Shown: in pieces, positions 56,985 through 64,000 of the stretch
How positions within the stretch are numbered: position 1 is the stretch's first letter
Layout of the letters: each line of letters begins with the position of its first letter
Source: Valencia hispanica
Lineage: Eukaryota > Chordata > Actinopteri > Cyprinodontiformes > Valenciidae
Direction: 5' to 3'
DNA length: 64,000 nt
Assembly (NCBI GenBank): GCA_963556495.2
Contig: OY747702.1
Span: 16,666,903 to 16,730,902, forward strand
The notes under the pieces: generated by a model
What the model was told of the DNA's origin: nothing
Seen by the model: only the letters and a program-made list of their open reading frames with translations
Databases searched by the model: none
Translations under genes and position numbers: made by a program

Positions 56985-57400
56985 TGTTCAAATGCAGATG
57001 TGTACAAAGCATTATAGTTCCTCATTATTTAGTAGAAAAGCCTTTTAAACTGTTTCACTTAGTTCAAATGTTTTGGGTGCCCATTTGCTGGAATTATTGT
57101 CCATTTTGAAGACCAGTTTGTGACAAAGTCCAAACTTCCTGGTTGATGTCTTGAGATGTTGCTGCAGTATTTCAACACAATGTTCTTTCCCCATGATGCC
57201 ATCTGTAATGTGAAGTGCACCTGTCCTTCCTGCAACCAGACACCCCACAACATGGTGCTGCCACGCCTGTACTTAACTATCTCTGAAGTGTTCCCAAGCT
57301 TGGCCAAACACTTAGAACTTAGTTCCATCAGGTCCCCGGACACGTCTTCAAACCTAACCAAAACCTAACCCAAACCAAATATCATTGTCCTGAATCTCTT
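56985..57400 (-). mobile_element. Tc1-like transposon fossil
   Basis: Plus-strand 'tgatgtcttgagatgttgct', 'ccccatgatgccatctgtaa' with 'tgtgaagtgcacctgtcctt', and 'caacatggtgctgccacgcc' are the complement of the central transposase region. The minus strand retains RGSTMLWG. Lies in PIGG intron 8. Confidence 0.7.
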
Positions 57401-57794
57401 ATTTTTTCATGATGCCTCAACAGGAAGCAGTCTATATTTATACCTTTAAAATACTTCCACAAGTCTGCCTCCATTTGAGCTAAATTTAGCAAGTTAACCT
57501 CTCATAGGTTTACCAAGACGCAATGTCATCATCTGAGCCTTCCCTAATTGTCGAAAACCACGATAATCTTAGTCTACATAAAATTCTGATTCGAAGTGAT
57601 GCAAAAGTCTCTTAATAAATTAATCTCATTATTCTGGCATTCAACAATTAGAATTAGTCTTGGAAACACTGACTGTTTCTCATTGATTTGATGTCGGTGA
57701 GAAAAAAGGATTCTGTCTTTTTTTTTTTTTTTTTTTTACAGTGTATGTAAGTAAACACATTTGGTTTCATTGTAAATTACATATTTAGTAGTTT
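57401..57794. other. PIGG intron 8 segment
   Basis: T tract at 57718-57739; otherwise unrecognised. Confidence 0.45.
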
Positions 57795-58027
57795 AAATGG
57801 TAAAATGGACTGAACTTCTATAGAACTTTTCTATACTGACATCTCAAAGCGCTTTACACTGGAGCCACATTCACCCATTCGCACTCACCGATACAGAGCT
57901 CGATAGGCAGCCTTAGGTTAGGTGCCTTGCCAAGAGGCAGACAGACATGACAGGAAGAAGCTGGAATTGAACCCACAACCCTCTGATTGCAAGACAGCTG
58001 CTTTACCTATTGAGCTACAGTCGCCCC
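57795..58027 (-). mobile_element. tRNA-derived SINE with L2-type tail
   Basis: On the minus strand from 58027: ggggcgactgtagctcaata, an A box (tagctcaataggtaaag, 58001-58017 complement), and a B box ggttcaattcc (complement of 57963-57973). The body is followed by an L2-like 3' region (complement of 'cagagctcgataggcagcc' to 'ctcaaagcgctttacactgg'), ending near 'gttcagtccattttaccatt'. The internal promoter boxes are close to consensus. Confidence 0.85.
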
Positions 58028-58671
58028 AGTTTCTTTTTGAAAGTCTTAGTTCGTCAGGTTTATTTCTACACCCAGATCAAAGCTTCTCTTATGTGGACTT
58101 GTTTTTATGTCTGAAAATGTAAAAAATCTCCAAATGGTATGTATGCAGTTAGTTTTTCTATTTAATCAATGATTGCAAATAGCCACTTAATCACCACCTA
58201 ATTATTCTACAGTATTGCACAGGAATACGATAAGCTAATACGAAGGGAGTCGTTTACACTGGGGACGGCTCATTAATTTAAACACATTAAGTAGTGCTTC
58301 ATAAAACTTTTATACATTCAGTGCTAGCTGAGGCCAAGAAGGAAAAAGCTTTAGAAACAGTCTTGCTTTCACTTCTAATAAAAAAGCAAGAAACAAATTA
58401 AAAGTGCACAGCTGTTTTTCTGGAGCCGATAAGTGTTCTAGAATTTCCACAATCCTCATCTTCCTATTCCCAATCCTGAAATGAATGTGCATAGTTAGTT
58501 GGATGTTAACATTGGTAAAAACACAAACAGTAACACTTTGAAAAATGTTTAGTGCAATATAAGCTATAAATGTGGTTCTTTACACTGTCTGGGCCAACAA
58601 CCTACTGTGTTTGAGAAAACACTCAATCTTCCCACAATATTAATTGTTTTTAATTGTTATAGCTTGTGTCG
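58028..58671. other. PIGG intron 8 segment, nothing recognised
   Basis: No exon of PIGG or named repeat seen. Confidence 0.45.
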
Positions 58672-58770
58672 TAGCTAGCTAGCTAGCTAGACAGTTGGCT
58701 AGCTAGCTATTCAACTGTCTTTATCTTTCTATCTATTTCTATCTTTCTTTCTATCTAGCTATCTATCTTA
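58672..58770. repeat. (CTAG)n / (TATC)n compound microsatellite
   Basis: gctagctagctagctaga followed by ttggctagctagctatt, then degenerate tatc/tttc units to 58770. Confidence 0.85.
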
Positions 58771-59319
58771 GGCTGTTGTCAAATGTATCCCCCAACTCCA
58801 ACAGGAACATTGTTTTTTTTTCCTATATACAGTACAGTTCTGTGGGCTGCTGGTTGTTTTGCTCCTTCACCATTTTGTACAATTGGTCTCTTTTACTTTC
58901 TCTACAGCTGGCCACACATTGTAGGGCTTCCGTGCCTGGTCATTGCATGACATGTTGCAATTAGGGCTAAGTTGCTAAGGAAAACGAACAGGTTAACGTT
59001 TTCTGAATGTGAAGCTAACTATTTGTTCATCAACATGGCGGATGAGTGTGCAAATGTTGTGACACTGGCCCTTTACATAGTTCTGGTTCCCATTCATATT
59101 AGTTGTGGTTATCTTGCAGTTGCAATGTTGTGTAGCTGTGTTAGCTTTTTTGTTTCCCAAGGAGGCTTACCTGATATGAAGTGAGTGCTGCAGATTGTTG
59201 CATTTTTAATCATTTGCTCGTTCCAATCGCTACTTCTGATCACTTGCAACCAAAGGTGTCTTTTATTTTGCCTTGAAACTGGTTGTGGAATTCTGTAGAA
59301 CCTGCACGGTTATTTATAG
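58771..59319. other. PIGG intron 8 segment, nothing recognised
   Basis: Short open frames only. Confidence 0.4.
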
Positions 59320-60450
59320 TATAATGGTGGAGAAAATAAGTATTTGGCCAACAACAAAAGTTCACTTCAATCCTATGTAAAGTGACCTTGGTTGGCAACA
59401 TTTCCTGCAGGTGTTCACCAGGTTTTCCCACACTAGCTGGTATTTTGGACCATTCTTCCATTTAGATCTTCTCTATAGCTGTGATGTTTTGGGGCTGTTG
59501 CTAGGCTGCACAGACTTTCAACTCCCTCCATAGATTCTTTATTAGATTTAGATCTGGAAACTGGCAAGGCCACTCCAGAACCTTGAAATGCTTTTTATGT
59601 AGCCACTCCTTCGTTACCCGGGTGGTGTGTTGGGATTATTGTCATGTTCTGGTCTCATCTGACCACATGACATTCTCCCAATCCTGCTGGATCATACAGA
59701 TGGTTTCTGGCAGACTTTTAGACGGACCTGGACATGTGCTAGCTTAAGCTGGAGCGCAGAAGGCTTTTAATTCATGATGATGAATGTAGTGTGTTACTAA
59801 TAGTAACTTTTGTTACTGTGGTCCTGGCTCTCGTCAGGTCATTGTCCCAGCCAACCCCCCCGCCCTGTAGTTCTGGACTGATCATGAGTACCCCACGAAT
59901 TGAGATATTGCATGGAGCACGAAGACAGGAGAGATTGTCAGTGATCCATTTTCTAATAATTGCTCCAACAGTTGATCTCTTCTCACCAAGCTGCTTGCCA
60001 ATTGTAGATTGGCTCATCCCAGTCTTGTGTAGGTGTACAATCTAGTCCCTGGTGCCTGGGACAGCTATCTGATCTTGGCCATGGTGGAGGTTGGAGTCTG
60101 ACTTTTTGAAGGTGTGGACAGGTGTCTTTATACAGATAACAAGTTCAAAAAGGTGCTATTAATACAGGTAACGAGTGAAAGACAGAAGAGCTTCTTAAAG
60201 AAGTAGTAATAGGTCTCTGAGAGCCAGAATTCTTGCTTGTTTGTAGGTGGTAAATACTTATTTTCTGCACCATTATCCAAATAAAATCTTTAAAAAATCA
60301 GAGAATGTGATTTTCTGGATTTCTCTTTTACGTTCTCTCTCTCACAGTTGAATTGTACCTATAAAGAAAGCTACAGACTTGCCTGATCTTTTTAAGTGGG
60401 ACAATTTGCACAAACAGTGGCTGGCAAATACTGTACTGCCCCACTGTTGA
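59320..60450 (-). mobile_element. Tc1-like transposon, internally deleted
   Basis: Left 'atggtggagaaaataagtat', right 'ggctggcaaatactgtactg'. Plus-strand landmarks in order: 'ttttggggctgttgctaggc', 'tgaccacatgacattctccc', 'tccaacagttgatctcttct' and 'tacttattttctgcaccatt'. The central catalytic segment expected after 'gggattattgtcatg' (59633-59647) is missing. The minus strand retains a helix-turn-helix piece, QSTIGKQLGEKRSTVGAIIR, with in-frame continuity for ~80 codons. Confidence 0.8.
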
Positions 60451-60961
60451 CTGATAATCCCTCTATATGTTCTGCGACTGGGAAGAGAGGTTCACGTGGA
60501 ACCTTGGATGTGATTTGGGCCTGCCATACTGTTTACGTTACAAACCCTGAAAGCAGTGTGGGTTGAATTGTGGGACAAATAGGCCGGGTCATTTTGTGCA
60601 TGCGTCAGCGCATTGAAAAAAATGATGGTGTTAATTTTACAAATTAATCAACCTGCGTTACCACTTTAATTTGACAGCCCTATTTGCAATATCAAGTTGA
60701 ACTTGACCATGTTTGAGACTCTTAATATGAATTATGGGAATTAAGTAGTTCTGAAGGTACTACTAACTGCATTAAAGTTAGCATCTGCTTCTGAGCTTCC
60801 TGATGGTGCTAAACTAAAGGGCTATTTCTATGTTTTCTTAGAGTTCTTTAAAATGCAACTTGAATAGTATAAAACCTTGATTCCGTTTGTAAAATAAAAA
60901 CCATAAAAAAAACAGAGCATTGTTAAATTAGGGCATAAAAACCGTAATATATTGTCTAATC
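60451..60961. other. PIGG intron 8 segment, nothing recognised
   Basis: No supported feature. Confidence 0.45.
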
Positions 60962-61182
60962 CAGGGTGTCAAACTCCAGTCCTCGAGGGCCGGTGTCTTG
61001 CAACTGTTCGATGTGTCCGTACTCATCTGAATCATATGGCTCCACTATGCTCTCAGCTTGCAGTCAAATTATGCATGTTCCTGCTAGTGACCTAATTGTT
61101 TCATACAGATGTGTTGAAGCAGAGAATCATCTAAAAGTTGCAGGATATCTGCCCACAAGTACAGAAGTTAGGCACCCCTGGA
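60962..61182. mobile_element. Palindromic hAT MITE, copy 3
   Basis: Left 'cagggtgtcaaactccagtc' then 'ctcgagggccggtgtcttgc', right 'gttaggcacccctgg'. Inner arms include 'ggtgtcttgcaactgttcga' against 'catctaaaagttgcaggata'. Same family as 10027-10185. Confidence 0.75.
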
Positions 61183-62663
61183 AAAGTCAAACCTGGACTG
61201 ATATATTCTACACTGATTACATGTTCTTGAAAATACAGTTTTTGATTTTCTCTGTTTGTGATAACAACGTGGTTATTCCTAACTTTACCAAAATGTTGCT
61301 AAAAATCAGGATCAACATTGTGCCTCATTGTGTTATTGCACCCCTTTAATCTACTGTAATCTGCTCATTGTTTGGTTTAAGTGGTGGGTGACTAGAGATG
61401 ATATCTACCAGTTTAGTGATAGATTTTATTTGATAAGCTCCATAGTATATCATGAGTCAACTGGCCCAAACAGGGACTAAAACCACGATCAACACAAATC
61501 TGATGTACCATCAAATCTTCAGGAGAGAAAAAAAAAGTTTAAACGATCTCTGATTTGAAAAATTTCTTTAACTATGTGGTTTTTTTCACCATTCATCAAA
61601 ATACTACATAGAGAAATTGGAAAACATGCAACAGTACATTGGCACAAAATATATACTGTTTGGGGATGAAATTGTACCATACGTTGAATCGCAGCTTTAC
61701 TGGGTCATATAAACTACAAAATTGAACCTTTGCGGGAATCTGCCCCTGCAATCTTTAGGAAATGGACACTAAAATGATTTTTGCATTCAATTTTGGTATT
61801 GAACAAAACACAATTTGACTTCCAAAATGTTATTTTGCCTCTCAGAGAATGTTGTATTGTTTGTATCTTAAAGTCGTTTTGAACGAAGGGTTTGCATACC
61901 AAAGCAAAGATGAGCAACCAACTCCTGATGATGGGTCTGTACCTCGCAGAGGCCATCATCAGAGAAGCAGAAGTACTGCTTTATGTGAAGGATCGCTGCT
62001 GCATCTTTTCTCAGTGCTCTGCTCTGCATTCTCACTAGGCAGCTCTGAGACGTAACGGGGGGGGGGGGGCAGGCTTTACTTTTGTGCGGACTCTTATATG
62101 CATTGTGTCGGCAAAAAATTTCTGCTATACAGACCCTGCTGTATTGAACCGAGTCGTTTATCAATCCCTAAATGCACGTTGCTGTGGAAGCACACAAAAC
62201 GTCACATTTATTGGTCTGATCGTCTTACTTTTCGCTGTCCTCGTCTGTGACAGCAGTTATTTGTGTTCGTTTAGTTTTCAGTCTCACCACATATACATTT
62301 ACTGATCTAAATATATTTACACCTGGAACTGCTGACAACTCTTCAAAAGGCCATCTTCAGTGAAACTGTTGTGTTTGCCTTCATATATCCGCTTTCTGTC
62401 AGTGCTGGAATCAATAGTAAGTTCTGATGGATTACTTTAAAAGCAATGGATAGATTTCTCCCTGCTGTTCCTGACGTCAGACACAAAAGAAGCCTCGTGT
62501 AATGAGTGTCTTTTTCTAAAGAAAGGTGTTTAAAGGTTTGCAGTGAAATCATATCTTCACATTCAAGACTATCAAACGGCTCTGTGAGCAGAGCGATTTA
62601 TATCTCTAAGCTCCTTTTTTAATGACAAAATTAGATAATATAGTTTGATATTTTAACACATAC
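61183..62663. other. PIGG intron 8 segment, nothing recognised
   Basis: Only a G run (62058-62070). The next PIGG exon was sought here and not found. Confidence 0.45.
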
Positions 62664-63180
62664 AGTTCTTTGCCAAAGTATTCACACCCCTAGAAATTTG
62701 TCCCGTAACGATCAAAAACGTCTGTGTTTTTAGAGTTGGAACGATACCGGTATCGGAAATAGTCGCCAATACTGCAAAAAAATGTGTCGTATCGGCAAGT
62801 ACTTCTGTCTAAACACAATCCGATACCATGCAATATTTTTTTCCTTCTGCCCAACCCTACCACACGCTGACATAGGCAGTGACAAAATTTTACATGAGGG
62901 TTGTTTTCACGTTGCTAGAATGCAAATCGTATCGCCTAATATGCAGGGTTGCAGTTTCCAGAGGTGGTACTATTGCTGCTAAATTTAACACCAGCAATCA
63001 TCACATCAGTACTCTTTATCGGCAGATACCTAAACCCCAGGTATTGAAATCGGTGTCAGACAGAAACAAATGGTATCGGAACATAACATCTCTGTGTTTT
63101 TTATAGGGATTTTGTGAGATAGACCAGCAAGGTTGAAAAGTGTTTGCCATATGGGCCAAAGTCATCTGGTTTAAAATTTC
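62664..63180 (+). mobile_element. Tc1-like left end, interrupted
   Basis: 'ctttgccaaagtattcacac' is the terminus shared with 23960. The continuation 'tatagggattttgtgagata' with 'gaccagcaag' resumes at 63101 after an insertion. Only the non-coding left end remains. Confidence 0.7.
62731..63092. mobile_element. hAT-like insertion within the Tc1 end
   Basis: Starts tagagttggaacgataccgg and ends tggtatcggaacataacatc-tc. The flanks show a perfect 8 bp duplication tgtgtttt (62723-62730 and 63093-63100). 362 bp, no coding capacity. Confidence 0.75.
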
Positions 63181-63467
63181 TCGCATGCAAAAAAGTATTT
63201 TTATTGCAATATTTCACATTTTACCTGCTCAAAAATAAAATTATATTTTACTAAAGCCAAGTAGGCTGTTAATTTTGTAGAAAATGTAAAAAAAAAAATT
63301 AGAAGGGGCCTTGGATGTTTACGTTATTGAAAGAAAGCCAAACAATTTCCAAACTTTTTAAGTCAGTTGATCTCTATTGTTTTCCTCGAGAACAATTATT
63401 TAGTCCATTTTCAGCAACAAGAATGGGATATTGAGCAGTCTATCTTTAAAAATGCTGTATTTATACA

Positions 63468-64000
63468 AGGGCTGGACGATATAGGAAAAGAGCATATCAA
63501 TAAAAAGAAAAGTCATATTGATTGATATCTATCTGTCCCCAAACAATGTAGAAAAGGTATTTCAAGTGCAGCCCTGGGCATTTTATGCTTTTGTTTAATG
63601 AACTAAATTCAATTCAGCCCTTTACTCAAACACTTTGTTGTTTTGTTTTACCATAAATGAAGGTTTGTAAGAAAAAAAAAACAAATCCATTTCAGAGACC
63701 TGAGTGACATCAGTAACCACTATGTTATTTATTAAAAATATTTTATTTAAATTCCAGGGTTATCTTGAATACTTTGTATTTCTTGTGAGAGTTTTATACC
63801 ACCTTTTTTCTATATTAGTGGCTCAGAGCTTTGGCTTAGTTTGTGTGCAAAAACGGGCCATTAAAGCTAAATCTGATCAGTACAGCTGCTAAAACTAACA
63901 AGCTACTCACTGATGGCTGAGTGTAGACGGTGCCCAAAACACTGGAGTTAAGTGAGCTGAAGCCAGCAGGTCTTCCCTCCCCCGATTGTATTTTTGAAAG
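63468..64000. mobile_element. Dispersed repeat B, copy 2 (cut by window end)
   Basis: agggctggacgatataggaa and then 'gagacctgagtgacatcagt', 'aagctactcactgatggctg' and 'agccagcaggtcttccctcc' run colinear with 46900-47490. The right half lies beyond the window. Confidence 0.7.

Noticed and set aside
57963..58027. Possible tRNA gene on the minus strand
   Set aside because: A and B boxes are present, but the sequence runs into a repeat body with an L2-type tail and lacks a clear cloverleaf. It is a SINE.
59791..60045. Small plus-strand ORF as a gene
   Set aside because: It is the complement of the Tc1 helix-turn-helix region read on the minus strand.
61183..62663. Missing next PIGG exon
   Set aside because: No open segment with the hydrophobic pattern and splice sites expected after exon 8 was found. 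The ORF at 62084-62305 is hydrophobic in part but lacks PIGG motifs and proper phase.

Overview
This window is vertebrate nuclear DNA, almost certainly from a ray-finned (teleost) fish. It holds two interrupted protein-coding genes with short exons, GT-AG introns (plus one GC-AG intron) and long AT-rich introns. The introns are packed with repeats typical of fish: Tc1/mariner fossils, a Rex3 non-LTR retrotransposon, L2-type LINE tails, hAT and Harbinger non-autonomous elements and a tRNA-derived SINE. Nothing in it is prokaryotic. The species cannot be named from the sequence.

Layout of host genes, both on the + strand. (1) The last five coding exons of GUF1 (mitochondrial EF4/LepA-type translation GTPase) lie between 1606 and 5809; the rest of the gene is upstream of the window. 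(2) About 3 kb later PIGG (GPI ethanolamine phosphate transferase 2) starts at 8794. Eight coding exons are present (8794-8947, 9050-9255, 29745-29954, 31100-31288, 37577-37715, 42084-42296, 53969-54186, 56447-56731). They join in frame to 538 codons, about 55% of the usual ~980-residue protein, and the remaining exons must lie beyond 64000. The two products share no pathway: GUF1 acts on mitochondrial ribosomes, PIGG decorates GPI anchors in the ER. Their adjacency is local gene order, not an operon.

The other ~95% is intron and intergenic sequence. PIGG intron 2 (20.5 kb) is the main repeat trap. It holds a Tc1-like element interrupted by a hAT element that is itself interrupted by a palindromic hAT MITE, a Harbinger-type element carrying the start of a Myb/SANT-like ORF and interrupted by an L2-type tail, and a Tc1-like transposon (24770-29350) interrupted by a nearly full-length Rex3 LINE (26029-29248). 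Rex3 is the only mobile element here with long, well preserved coding capacity; it reads through except for two opposite single-base frameshifts in homopolymers. At least fifteen separate Tc1/mariner fossils from several families were recognised.

I found no tRNA, rRNA, CRISPR or operon-like structure and no convincing undescribed biological system. The points most worth checking are the GC-AG intron of PIGG, exon 3 of PIGG squeezed between transposons, overlapping upstream ORFs before the PIGG start, the nested insertions with readable target-site duplications, and an AT-rich multi-arm palindrome between the two genes. Repeat family names come from recognition of conserved motifs, not from a database search, and repeat boundaries are approximate unless a target duplication is quoted.
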